Below are positions 47,430 to 55,917 of a stretch of DNA of 64,000 nt, one piece after another; the first letter of the stretch is position 1, and every line of letters begins with the position of its first letter. The DNA lies in contig JAQWSQ010000017.1 of assembly GCA_029243145.1 (NCBI GenBank), forward strand, positions 27,849-91,848, read 5' to 3'. A program made the translations under genes and the position numbers. Below the pieces are notes generated by a model, which was not told the origin of the DNA, made no database searches, and saw nothing but the letters and a program-made list of their open reading frames with translations. This stretch comes from Planctomycetaceae bacterium. GTDB taxonomy: Bacteria; Planctomycetota; Planctomycetia; Planctomycetales; Planctomycetaceae.

Positions 47430-49100
47430 TCAGAAATCGGCTTGCACTGTGTTTCGTTGATACAACGGAAGATGTCGGTAATAGACTTCGAGAGTCATCA
47501 CATTGAGGCAGGTCGAATACAATCGACCACCCTGTTCGGGGCCGTGTCCGCTTCCCGGTTTCCAGGAACCTGTTGTTGGTCCTTCTTTTGATTGCGCCTG
47601 AACCAGTTGATCCCGCAGGACATTGTTCCAGGCGTCCCAGACTTCTCCTCCAAAATGATGCAACACTTGGGTCGCGTAATAGTTGTAATATTCGTTCGAT
47701 TTGGAGGGGCCTGTCTTGGCCAGTACGCCGACTCCTTTAATCAGAGAGGCAGTGTCTCTTTCCCATCCCAGATACATTCGAGACAGCAATCCGACAGCCG
47801 TTAATGACGGGTTTTTGTGTCCGCCTCCATTCACGAGGTAAGAATACTGGGCTCCATCATCATATTGTGCGTTATTGAGAAATGCGGTGATTCCGCTGAA
47901 GACATTTCGGGGAATTTTGATCTTCGAATGATGCGCGCTGATGAGCGCCATCACTTGCCAACCGACGACGGACGTATCTCCGGCATCGCCCGGATTGTAC
48001 CGCCAACCACCATCAGTGGGGTGTTGGGCATTCACAATAAAGGCGATTCCCCCCTCGACGGGTCGTCGCAAACGTCTGTCTTTTGACATCCCGTATGCTT
48101 CGGTCAGGGCAATTGTACAAATTCCTTGAACATACATGCCTTGAGGGATCGGATCCCGATAATCGACACCCGTGGGCTGAATTTTGGCGTTGTTCATAAT
48201 GTACGCCAGACCTTGTTCCACATGTTTCTTGTAAGGGCCATCTTTGACGTGTGTGTGGCCGGCTCCCAGGAATGCCATCAACGCCATCCCGGTCGCACCC
48301 ATGGGGGCGTTTTTATAACTCCCCGGGTTTGGGCTTTCACCAATTTCTCCAAAGTTCCAACTCCCGTCCGGTTGTTGCTGCTCGGCGATCCACTTCAATG
48401 CACGAACAACAGAGGCTTCACTGCCGTCTGATCCTCCTGACACCTTCACCAGCGACTTTCGACCTTTGGCCGAACGTCCACCAAATTCACCGTCTTTGGC
48501 TAATTCAGCCAGCGCACTCAAAGAGTCTTCATCAATCTCAATCGCAGGTTCGAGATCGCTAATATCGATACTGAGTGGCTGCGTCTCTTCAACGATGTCC
48601 TGGGCGACCGAAAGATCGGGCTCATCTTCAAATGCCTGGTTGTAAATTTCATCCGGTTGTTTGACGGTATCAAACACCTCTTCAGGAACTTCAACCGGCT
48701 TCTCAGTAGGTGTGGAGGAAATCTCGAATAGGTCATCAGCCAAGTCGGGTTTGAGGATCACGAGGGCCAAGGCCAGCAAGATGAAGCCATGAACGGCAAC
48801 GCTGACGAAGTAGGTGATCGCGGCGATTCGTCCTTCTCGCGACGAGAGATATTCCTTCAACGTCTTTTTCGGAGGACGCACTTTTTCCAGAACAGATTTC
48901 TTCTTCTTTTTAGGTTTTGGCTGGGCCGAAGCTGAAGACGCACTCACGGCGGACTTTTTCTGGGGCGGAGCTTTCGCTGATTTTGGAAGAGCGACTCGCA
49001 CCTTATTGATCGTCTTTTCCGCTTCAAGCCGAACGGTTTCCTCGTCGGTGGATTGGAGTTTCTTCGCCAACTTGCTATCTGAAGCCTGGTCAGTCGCCAT
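47430..49100 (-). CDS. TonB-like anchored squalene-cyclase/prenyltransferase-fold protein
   Basis: 556 residues. A 90-residue Lys/Ala/Pro-rich cytoplasmic leader precedes one membrane helix (about 92-115) reading 'YFVSVAVHGFILLALALVIL'. Its Ser100-x3-His104 matches the conserved Ser-His pair of TonB's anchor. An acidic, Pro-rich spacer (about 118-215) follows, then a terpenoid-cyclase alpha/alpha barrel (about 225-550) with QW-like repeats ('EQQQPDGSWNFGE', 'NAQHPTDGGWRYNPG'). The family's catalytic Asp motif of cyclases (DxDD) is not seen, so it is probably not an enzyme of that kind. AAGGA precedes the ATG. The gene stands alone on its strand. Confidence 0.8.
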   Translation of the reverse strand: MATDQASDSKLAKKLQSTDEETVRLEAEKTINKVRVALPKSAKAPPQKKSAVSASSASAQPKPKKKKKSVLEKVRPPKKTLKEYLSSREGRIAAITYFVSVAVHGFILLALALVILKPDLADDLFEISSTPTEKPVEVPEEVFDTVKQPDEIYNQAFEDEPDLSVAQDIVEETQPLSIDISDLEPAIEIDEDSLSALAELAKDGEFGGRSAKGRKSLVKVSGGSDGSEASVVRALKWIAEQQQPDGSWNFGEIGESPNPGSYKNAPMGATGMALMAFLGAGHTHVKDGPYKKHVEQGLAYIMNNAKIQPTGVDYRDPIPQGMYVQGICTIALTEAYGMSKDRRLRRPVEGGIAFIVNAQHPTDGGWRYNPGDAGDTSVVGWQVMALISAHHSKIKIPRNVFSGITAFLNNAQYDDGAQYSYLVNGGGHKNPSLTAVGLLSRMYLGWERDTASLIKGVGVLAKTGPSKSNEYYNYYATQVLHHFGGEVWDAWNNVLRDQLVQAQSKEGPTTGSWKPGSGHGPEQGGRLYSTCLNVMTLEVYYRHLPLYQRNTVQADF

Positions 49101-49324
49101 GTGTGTGGATTTCCTTCTTGGAATGGTAGGCTTGATCTCGCCACCATCATCTCGCCGAACGGCAATGGAATGACTATCTAAAGAACTTATTAAGTATAGA
49201 ACTTATGAAGGACTGCTAAATAATAATGCTGCGAGACTCGGAACTCTACGGCGTTTTCTGTGAGGAAGGTGTGATTATTCAGAAATTCCCGACTGTCCAA
49301 AACGGCATGTGTTATCGTAAGTCG

Positions 49325-50389
49325 TTATTTTGTTGAGGGTTGTGGTTCTTTTGGCGGAATTGGTTGCGCGGGGCTGTCTGTGCGAAATCTTCCTTCTTCG
49401 AGGAAACGAATGGTCGAATTGATCACCTCAGGATGGCCCATGAGAAAAGAGTGCAGGGCAGACACAGTCATGAAATCGGCGGCGCCCGGAAGTTTGGTGT
49501 GTTCCAGCTCCACGGTTCCATCGTCGTCACCTGGAATCAGAGGATTAAATCCTTTGTTGGTCCCGCGCGCTCCGGCGACAATTCCGAATTCAAACTCGGG
49601 AACCGGTAACTTGGAAATCAATCCTTCGGAATCGGTCACCAGTTGCTGACCGGCTGGTCCGTAAAGCATTTTGAATAATGGCCAGTTTTGAACTTTGTCG
49701 GCAATTCCGGCCCCTTGATTGGGAACACCCAGCATCACCATGCGTTTGATTCTGGGATCTGGTTTTTCGCAGTTCATGAGATAACAGCGGACCACCAATC
49801 CGCCCATGCTGTGGACCACGAAATCGATTTCATCAACTCCCTCAAACGATGTCAGCACACGTTCGAGATATTTTCCGGCATCAGTGATCGGTACTCGCGT
49901 ACTGGGATAATTGAAACCGAAGACCTGATACCCTTCGTGAACCAGTCGCTTGCGCATTTTGTCGAACGACTTCGAGGAGCGAATAATGCCATGCACGAGG
50001 ATGACGGCTTTCCCCTTCATGGGTTCAAGTTTTTGTTGTTTACGGATTTCAAAGAGCGTGTCGAGGCATTCTCCGTATGTGCCTGATGCCTTTCGGACAT
50101 CCTTTCCGTTCAACAAACGGTAATGTCCTGTGAAGACATTCTGTTGGATCTTCCATTCATGAAAGAAGTAAACATCTCCCCAAAAGAGGCGACCACCCAT
50201 CGTCTGCATATCAGGTTCCTCAAATTCAAGGGGCTCGATGCCCAGCGCGGAGAGTGGGGATTCAATCGTCTGTGCTTTTGCCGACGAGGTCACACAGCAG
50301 CAGAGCAAGAATGGAACGAGTCCCAGTATCGGTTTGAGAATTTGTTTGATCATCAACGGTTCTTGATCTCCAGTCGTGTCAGCCATCAT
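49325..50389 (-). CDS. Secreted alpha/beta-hydrolase (lipase-like)
   Basis: 354 residues from the ATG at 50389, which has GAGAAGGAG seven bases upstream; the hydrophobic signal segment ('ILGLVPFLLCCCVTSSAKA') begins some 23 residues in. The hydrolase core has the oxyanion 'VILVHGIIRSSKSFDKM', the nucleophile elbow 'VVHSMGGLVVR', a probable acid in 'DDGTVELEH' and a late 'HSFLMGHPEV' His. It resembles PGAP1/lipase class esterases. Substrate unknown. It lies downstream of the TlpA-like gene but after a terminator. Confidence 0.85.
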   Translation of the reverse strand: MMADTTGDQEPLMIKQILKPILGLVPFLLCCCVTSSAKAQTIESPLSALGIEPLEFEEPDMQTMGGRLFWGDVYFFHEWKIQQNVFTGHYRLLNGKDVRKASGTYGECLDTLFEIRKQQKLEPMKGKAVILVHGIIRSSKSFDKMRKRLVHEGYQVFGFNYPSTRVPITDAGKYLERVLTSFEGVDEIDFVVHSMGGLVVRCYLMNCEKPDPRIKRMVMLGVPNQGAGIADKVQNWPLFKMLYGPAGQQLVTDSEGLISKLPVPEFEFGIVAGARGTNKGFNPLIPGDDDGTVELEHTKLPGAADFMTVSALHSFLMGHPEVINSTIRFLEEGRFRTDSPAQPIPPKEPQPSTK

Positions 50390-50464
50390 GAAAGACTCCT
50401 TCTCCATTCAGGCGTGTTGTGGAGAAGAATCTCACGTGGGTTCCACAGGATTCCAGCATACCAA

Positions 50465-50508
50465 CAAAAAAAGGCAGCCGCCGCAATTTTGATTACGACG
50501 AATGCCTG
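50465..50508 (-). terminator. Terminator after the TlpA-like gene
   Basis: On the minus strand, arms AGGCATTCGTCG and GCGGCGGCTGCCT form an imperfect stem that ends in a run of seven T. It lies about 20-60 bases after the stop of the thioredoxin-like gene and before the lipase-like gene. Confidence 0.55.
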
Positions 50509-50527
50509 ATGAATCTTTCCAAATGAA

Positions 50528-51727
50528 CTATTTGGCAGGAGCTCCCAGTAATTCCTCCAGCAAACGTCCCAATTCAGGGCCGCGTGCCATTGTGGAAATA
50601 ACGGTTCCTTCCTGGTCCACCAGAATTACCGATGGAATTCCCGAAATTCCGTAATATGAAGCCAGCGGATGATTCCATCCGCGAGACTCCGGGTTTTCCG
50701 GGAAAATGTTGACCCAAGGAACACCGTTCTGCTCGGTGAATGCCATCAGTTTCTGTTTGTCCTGGTCGAGATTCACTCCCACTACTTCAAAGCCTTTGTC
50801 GTGATATTTCTCATAGTTGGCTTTGACGTTCGGCAGCTCTTGCAAGCAAGGCCCACACCAGGTTGCCCAGAAATCGACCAGCACAACTTTTCCGCGGTAT
50901 TCTTCCCATTTGAAATCATTGCCGGCAACCGTTTTGCCAAACACTTCCATCTGGCTTCCGGGAAGTTCTAAGCGTCTTGCCGTTCCGGTGAGCTTCGCCG
51001 CGTAATCGACGATTTGTTCATTGTCGGATGTGGCGGCCATCTTGGCGATTCGGCGATAGACGGCGGCGGCTTCTTTTCCAGTTGCCGATTGTTCCATCGC
51101 TTCTGCGAGCCGGATGACTCCCCGTAAATTGAATCGTGTCAGTCCGGTTTTCTCGGAGTCGGCAAGAACTTCATCAACGAGAGCTTGCCGCTCTTTTTCA
51201 CTCATCCCCGGTATCAGAGAGAGTTTGAGTTGTTGGGTAATGTCTTTGGTGACAGAGGAAATTTGAGCATTTTCATCATTGTGAAAGGTGGCTGCAAACT
51301 TCATCGCTTCGGGGAGTTTTGTTTCGTCTCCTAATTGACCCATCACGACAAGCGACCGCACCCGAGAGACAATGAACGGCAATTTCTCTTCCGCTTTCAG
51401 GTCGTTCATCTTCAAGCCAAGATCGCTGGCTTTCAGTGAAGCCTCAGAAACCTTCTTCATCAAGGCTATGTATTGCGCTTGTGAAGTGGCTTGCTGCTGA
51501 GGAATTTTCTGTAACTTCTGGATGAATTCGGCCAACGTCTTGGCGTCAGCATCTTCAGGAATGGCAAAAGGATCAGCGGCATCTTTGGCTGCAGAGAGAT
51601 CGGGTAACGGTGGAAGAGGCTTCTCATCTTGAGCGAAGGCGTACCAGCCCACTGAACCACTGATAATGACTGCAATCAACGCGATGCTGAGCCAATGAAA
51701 CGGATCTCGGAGTTTTTCCAAAAACAT
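50528..51727 (-). CDS. Membrane-anchored TlpA-like thioredoxin protein
   Basis: 399 residues from the ATG at 51727. An N-terminal helix (about 14-33) anchors the protein; a helical, Gln/Lys-rich domain (about 55-255) of unknown type follows. The C-terminal thioredoxin domain has 'VLVDFWATWCGPCLQELPNV' with the active Cys-x2-Cys and a cis-Pro in 'GISGIPSVILVD'. Such proteins reduce disulfides outside the inner membrane. The linked helical domain is a common planctomycete arrangement (inference). Confidence 0.9.
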   Translation of the reverse strand: MFLEKLRDPFHWLSIALIAVIISGSVGWYAFAQDEKPLPPLPDLSAAKDAADPFAIPEDADAKTLAEFIQKLQKIPQQQATSQAQYIALMKKVSEASLKASDLGLKMNDLKAEEKLPFIVSRVRSLVVMGQLGDETKLPEAMKFAATFHNDENAQISSVTKDITQQLKLSLIPGMSEKERQALVDEVLADSEKTGLTRFNLRGVIRLAEAMEQSATGKEAAAVYRRIAKMAATSDNEQIVDYAAKLTGTARRLELPGSQMEVFGKTVAGNDFKWEEYRGKVVLVDFWATWCGPCLQELPNVKANYEKYHDKGFEVVGVNLDQDKQKLMAFTEQNGVPWVNIFPENPESRGWNHPLASYYGISGIPSVILVDQEGTVISTMARGPELGRLLEELLGAPAK

Positions 51728-52036
51728 AATATTATCTTTTCTCAAAAATTAAGATCGACGTTAATCCATCGTTCGGGCACAAAAAAGGTTATCACAATAC
51801 CCGAGAAAACTCATGATTAAATTGGTTTTCTGAACACCTCTCACGGGTAATGCAGAATTACCTACGCAATTGTGACATGAATTCTTTGTCATTTTCACCC
51901 AAAACTGGAAAATTCTCTGTAAAACAGTTCACAAATTCGCACCTTGATCGATCTTTGCAGACTCAATATTTCCCGATGTTTTCGTTACTGTAGGCGTCCT
52001 CAAATCACTGACAACGCCGTTCTTGAAGAGGATTCC
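51728..52036. other. Divergent intergenic region, no gene seen
   Basis: About 310 AT-rich bases between the thioredoxin-like and M3 peptidase genes. It must hold both promoters; a TGACA...TGTCA inverted pair near 51880-51900 is the only ordered signal I noted. Confidence 0.35.
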
Positions 52037-54124
52037 ATGAGCGATCAACTTTCCGACAATCCACTTTGGCAAACTTCAGGACTCCCTCAGTTCGATCTGA
52101 TCGACCCGAGCGATGTGGTTCCGTCGGCACAAGCTCTCCTCGAGTATGCCGAACAAAAAATGACGGAAATCGAAGCTGATCTCGAGCCGACTTGGGAATC
52201 CATCTTCGGCAGGCTGGAAGAAATTGACATCCGCTTCGAACAAACGTGGAACCCGGTCAGTCATCTGCTGTCGGTGAAGAACTCGGACGAACTTCGTCTT
52301 GCCCACGAAGAAATGCTCTCGCCGATGGTGACTTTTGGTTTGCGGATGTCGCAAAGCAAGCCGATCTACAACGCACTCAAAGGGTTGAAAGAGAGCGATG
52401 CCTTTGATGAATTGGATCCCGCTCAACAACGCATCGTCGATAAAGCCATTCTCGACGTTGAACTTTCGGGGATTGGTTTAGCAGGGGAGAAGCTGGAACG
52501 CTTCAATCAAATCGCCCAGGAACTCTCGAAACTTGCGACCGACTTTTCGAACAACGTTCTCGATGCCACGAAAGCATTTGAATTGATTGTCACCGATCCC
52601 GCCGATATGGAGGGTTGCCCTAATAGTCTGAAGCAACTCAGCTCCCAAGCGTTTAATCAAGGCGATGATGACGCCGGCGTTAAAGAATCGACTCCCGAAG
52701 ACGGCCCGTGGAAAATTACGCTCGATATTCCCAGTTACCTCCCCTTCATGGAACATTGCCGCAACGCCGACTTGCGAGAACAAGTTTATCGCGCGTTCGT
52801 CAGTCGTGCTTCGGCAGATGATCTCGACAACGCACCATTGATCGCTCAAATTCTGAAACTGCGTCAAGAGAAAGCCTCGCTGCTCGGTTACGGCTCGTTT
52901 GCCGAGTTGTCTCTCGCCACCAAGATGGCTCCCTCGGTCGAGAAGATCGAAGAGATGGAAAAGCAACTCCTCGCCGCATCCAAACCGGGAGCCGAACAAG
53001 ATCTTTCTGAAATCACAGCACTCGCGCAGGAAAATGGACACGTTGGAGATCTGCTTCATTGGGATGTCGCTTTCTGGGCGGAGCGACTCCGCGAACAGAA
53101 ATTCGAATACACCGACGACGAATTGCGACCCTACTTCCCGATGCCGCGCGTCTTGAATGGTCTGTATGAAGTGATTCATCGTCTGTTCGGCGTGACCATC
53201 AAAGAGACTGACGCCGAAGTCTCCGTTTGGAACAAGGATGTCCGGTTCTACAAAGTCTTCAACAACGCGGGCGAGCAAATTGCCGGCTTCTACTTGGATC
53301 CTTATTCTCGTCCCGAAGATAAACGGGGCGGCGCGTGGATGAATACCTGCCTCGACCGCCGTATGTCGAACGGCTACTCACAACTTTCCGTCGCCTATCT
53401 GGTCTGCAATGGTACGCCTCCAGTTGGCGACAAGCCGTCTTTGATGACCTTCTCGGAAGTCGTCACGTTGTTCCACGAGTTTGGACATGGCTTGCATCAC
53501 ATGTTGACCACCATCGATTTCGCGGATGCCGCCGGCATCAATGGTGTCGAGTGGGACGCGGTCGAGTTGCCGAGTCAATTTATGGAAAACTGGTGTTACC
53601 ATCGACCCACCTTGCTGGGAATGACGGCACACTACGAAACGGGCGAACCATTGCCTGAAGATCTGTTTGAGAAAATCTGCAAAGCGCGGACCTATCGAGC
53701 CGGCTCGCAGATGTTACGGCAGATTCAATTCGGCTTGGTCGATCTCGAATTGCATCATCGCTTCGATCCCGAGGGCGACGAAACGATCTTCGATGTCGAA
53801 AAACGGATCGGTCAACAGACGGCAGTCATGAAACCACTTCCCGAGAATCGTTTCCTGTGTGCGTTCTCGCACATCTTCGCAGGTGGATACTCGGCAGGAT
53901 ATTACAGCTATAAATGGGCCGAGGTGTTGTCGGCCGATGCATTCTCCGCGTTTGAGGACATCGGCTTGGAGAATGACGATGCCGTCATGCAGACCGGTCG
54001 TAAGTTTCGCGATGAAGTTCTCGCGGTCGGCGGCAGCCGCGACCCGATGATCAGCTTCCAATCATTCCGCGGCCGCGAACCGTCCATCGAACCGTTATTG
54101 AGGCATAACGATTTGAAGGGGTGA
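52037..54124 (+). CDS. prlC: M3-family oligopeptidase (oligopeptidase A type)
   Basis: 695 residues from the ATG at 52037, with GAAGAGG upstream; a longer open frame from 51944 adds no family sequence. The zinc motif 'HEFGHGLHH' lies near residue 480, with the third ligand in 'EWDAVELPSQFMENWC'. C-terminal 'FAGGYSAGYYSYKWAEVL' is the usual M3A signature. It hydrolyses short peptides and signal peptide fragments in the cytoplasm. Its last codons are duplicated 320 bases downstream. Confidence 0.95.
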   Translation: MSDQLSDNPLWQTSGLPQFDLIDPSDVVPSAQALLEYAEQKMTEIEADLEPTWESIFGRLEEIDIRFEQTWNPVSHLLSVKNSDELRLAHEEMLSPMVTFGLRMSQSKPIYNALKGLKESDAFDELDPAQQRIVDKAILDVELSGIGLAGEKLERFNQIAQELSKLATDFSNNVLDATKAFELIVTDPADMEGCPNSLKQLSSQAFNQGDDDAGVKESTPEDGPWKITLDIPSYLPFMEHCRNADLREQVYRAFVSRASADDLDNAPLIAQILKLRQEKASLLGYGSFAELSLATKMAPSVEKIEEMEKQLLAASKPGAEQDLSEITALAQENGHVGDLLHWDVAFWAERLREQKFEYTDDELRPYFPMPRVLNGLYEVIHRLFGVTIKETDAEVSVWNKDVRFYKVFNNAGEQIAGFYLDPYSRPEDKRGGAWMNTCLDRRMSNGYSQLSVAYLVCNGTPPVGDKPSLMTFSEVVTLFHEFGHGLHHMLTTIDFADAAGINGVEWDAVELPSQFMENWCYHRPTLLGMTAHYETGEPLPEDLFEKICKARTYRAGSQMLRQIQFGLVDLELHHRFDPEGDETIFDVEKRIGQQTAVMKPLPENRFLCAFSHIFAGGYSAGYYSYKWAEVLSADAFSAFEDIGLENDDAVMQTGRKFRDEVLAVGGSRDPMISFQSFRGREPSIEPLLRHNDLKG

Positions 54125-54131
54125 TAGCTCA
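54104..54131 (+). repeat. Direct repeat, copy at the M3 gene 3' end
   Basis: 28 bases covering the last codons (…His-Asn-Asp-Leu-Lys-Gly-stop) and a few bases beyond. An almost identical copy (two mismatches) lies at 54424-54451. Confidence 0.8.
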
Positions 54132-54348
54132 AACCGGACACTATCGCGCTCCGGCTGATAGTGTATAATAGGCATTGAACCCGAATTGTTATTCCACCCA
54201 ATCAGCCGATGGGCGCTAGTCCACGGTTTATCGCAAAGTCGCAGAGAACCGCCTACGGCCTCAAAAGCGACTCTGTGTAGGCCATTCGAGGCGAGAACAA
54301 TGAGATCGTTCTGCCAATTCTCCAGCCGCACGATAAAGCAACGAACGG

Positions 54349-54424
54349 GTAGCTGGATTCGCAAGAATTCAGACGAAATGCGAGGGCAGTGTTGGTCCTT
54401 CTGAACTCTTGCGAGTCCAGCTAC
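54349..54424. repeat. Inverted-repeat element with 25-base arms
   Basis: Arms at 54349-54373 and 54400-54424 are reverse complements over 25 bases with two mismatches, starting GTAGCTGGA. The left arm plus ten more bases recurs at 45108-45141 (two mismatches in 34). It looks like a small non-autonomous (MITE-like) or REP-type element; it ends exactly where the duplicated M3 end begins. Confidence 0.7.
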
Positions 54425-54451
54425 ATAACGATTTGAAGGGCTGATAGCCCA
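54424..54451 (+). repeat. Direct repeat, second copy of the M3 3' end
   Basis: Matches 54104-54131 with two mismatches and still encodes His-Asn-Asp-Leu-Lys-Gly-stop in one frame. It abuts the right arm of the inverted-repeat element. Confidence 0.75.
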
Positions 54452-54540
54452 CATACGCAAGCCGTAGGGTCCGCTGTGCGGACCGTTATGTTTGACGCAA
54501 AGTCGCGAAGCCAATGAGACACGCAAAGAAAGCAACATAG

Positions 54541-54562
54541 CCCACATGCGCGAGCATGTGGG
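54541..54562 (+). repeat. REP-type hairpin, copy 4
   Basis: A perfect nine-base stem CCCACATGC / GCATGTGGG around GCGA, headed by AG(CC) as in the other REP copies. It pairs in opposite orientation with the copy 44 bases to the right. Confidence 0.75.
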
Positions 54563-54606
54563 ATGCGAGCGAAATCCATTTGCTGGGCAATTTGTATTGA
54601 ACGCAT

Positions 54607-54632
54607 CCCTTGTGCTTGCGCACAAAGGCTAT
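54607..54632 (-). repeat. REP-type hairpin, copy 5 (inverted)
   Basis: A stem TTGTGC / GCACAA around TTGC; on the minus strand it reads AGCC, stem, GCAA, stem, GGG, like the rest of the family. Confidence 0.75.
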
Positions 54633-54688
54633 GATTCGATCATTCCCGCGATCTTGAGAATGCTCTGAAACTGTTCAAGCCACATGTG

Positions 54689-54895
54689 TCAATCCACGAA
54701 GAAGAAAACGCAGGCATCCCATGATGCACCACATTCATAGGTATTCTCGAAACCGCTGGAACTAGAGATACAAGAATTTGCCCAAGAGTTGCAGAACCCG
54801 AGAGATGCATGAGCTTGTTGTTGAGGAGAATTAACGACTGCGAATGCGATGATGAAAAAGAGGATCGCCGTTAAACGTAGAATCGTTTTTTGCAT
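54689..54895 (-). CDS. Small secreted four-cysteine protein A
   Basis: 68 residues. A strong signal peptide (about 1-30, ending 'QQQAHA') leaves a mature part of about 38 residues with four Cys spaced C-x6-C-x12-C-x6-C. This symmetric pattern suggests a helical hairpin held by two disulfides. A similar gene with signal and the same four-Cys symmetry lies 70 bases upstream on the same strand. No ribosome site stands out. I recognise no family; secreted peptide, toxin-like or envelope protein are possibilities. Confidence 0.6.
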   Translation of the reverse strand: MQKTILRLTAILFFIIAFAVVNSPQQQAHASLGFCNSWANSCISSSSGFENTYECGASWDACVFFFVD

Positions 54896-54965
54896 AGCAA
54901 TAAATTCTTTGATGATTAGAAGGATTAGAGAAAGAGGCGATTGACCTCTGAGCGATCAGTGCTCA

Positions 54966-55199
54966 CTAAAATCCAAAAACCCAAGTGCTGGCGGCTGAGT
55001 AACAACTATGCATATCCTGCATCGCCGTTTGACGGCAGCCAATCCATTGTTGTGTATTGTAATCGTATCGATATGTGCAGGATGCCTTGTCGAGTTCGTA
55101 GTTCGCTTCGCACCAAATCGAAAATGCCTCAGCCTTTTGTGAGGAGTACAAAATGGTAGAACAGACGGCAACAATCATCAGTAATCGTGTGACCAACAT
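54966..55199 (-). CDS. Small secreted four-cysteine protein B
   Basis: 77 residues with a signal peptide (about 1-25, ending 'SSQKAEA') and a mature part of about 52 residues, rich in Tyr, Trp, Gln and Ser. The four Cys are spaced C-x10-C-x13-C-x10-C, again symmetric. It is first in a two-gene unit with protein A. GAAAG lies upstream of the ATG. No family recognised. Confidence 0.6.
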   Translation of the reverse strand: MLVTRLLMIVAVCSTILYSSQKAEAFSIWCEANYELDKASCTYRYDYNTQQWIGCRQTAMQDMHSCYSAASTWVFGF

Positions 55200-55451
55200 G
55201 AGTTTTCTTTCTGAGACACATCAACCAAAGTTGAAAGTTTATGAACTTTTTGAGACCGGTGATTGTCAGGCGCGAAATCCGATAACGCCATTCATTCACA
55301 ATCCGGCTGATAGAGAAAACGAGCCAATGGTCAATAAGTCACTCGAAAACAGAATTGTTTTGAAAGAATTCCGGGATCAATCTCGGCCCCAATTGCGGTA
55401 TCATGCCTTTCAGCATTTTGCTTTCGCGATCCTTTTCCAAGGAATTTACTC

Positions 55452-55823
55452 ATGTCGGCTCCCAATCATGAGAAAATCAACTATGTCGAGTTCCCCGCCA
55501 GTGACCTCGCCGCCACCAAAGCGTTTTTCGAAAAAGTATTTGATTAGACGTTCACCGATTACGGCACAGAATACACGGCGTTTTCCGATGAAGGTCTCGA
55601 TGGTGGATTCTTTCAATCCGATTTGAAGTCATCGACTTCAAACGGCGGCGCGCTGATCGTGTTCTACACCCAAGATATCGAGATGACGCTCGTCAAAGTC
55701 CACGACGCTGGCGGAAAGATCATCCGTCCGATCTTTTCCTTCCCCGGCGGTCGACGGTTTCACTTCACCGAACCAAGCGGCAACGAACTCGCAGTCTGGA
55801 CAGACCGAGGCGAGGAGATGTAA
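55452..55823 (+). pseudogene. VOC/glyoxalase-family protein interrupted by TAG
   Basis: From an ATG at 55452 (AAGGA upstream) the frame gives 'HEKINYVEFPASDLAATKAF', then 'FFEKVFD' and an in-frame TAG at 55545-55547 (codon 32). It then continues 'TFTDYGTEYTAFSDEGLDGG' and 'IIRPIFSFPGGRRFHFTEPS' to 55823. The whole is a complete glyoxalase/VOC monomer of about 123 residues. Family members usually have Trp at the stop position ('FGW-FTDYG'), so TGG to TAG is a plausible single change. The VOC superfamily covers glyoxalases, dioxygenases and antibiotic-resistance proteins; its function here is unknown. Confidence 0.85.
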
Positions 55824-55917
55824 CATTCTATTGTGCCGTTACCCGGGCATATTGATTTGCCGGGGTGATTTTGAGCTTATCCACTTACCAAACTGAAATC
55901 CATCATCGCGATTAAGC

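Larger units (their letters stand above)
54125..54688. repeat. Repeat-rich intergenic insert after the M3 gene
   Basis: 564 bases without a supported gene. From the left: an ACACTATC / GATAGTGT inverted pair at 54138-54164 overlapping a TATAAT; 'cgcaaagtcgcagag' stretches; the 25-base inverted-repeat element at 54349-54424; the second copy of the M3 3' end; a degenerate REP unit at about 54446-54470; a GGTCCGC-TGT-GCGGACC hairpin at 54468-54484; and an inverted pair of REP units (54541-54562 and 54607-54632). Confidence 0.6.

Noticed and set aside
52478..53278. Long open frame of 266 codons on the minus strand inside the M3 peptidase gene
   Set aside because: The plus-strand frame is a complete M3 peptidase with zinc motif; the antisense frame has no recognisable protein features.
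55153..55626. 157-codon plus-strand frame overlapping the start of protein B and the broken VOC gene
   Set aside because: It reads the VOC sequence in the wrong frame and its first half has no recognisable features.
17641..55823. Reassigned genetic code as an explanation for the four in-frame stops
   Set aside because: TAA, TAG and TGA all end intact, full-length conserved genes in this window, so none is used as a sense codon generally.
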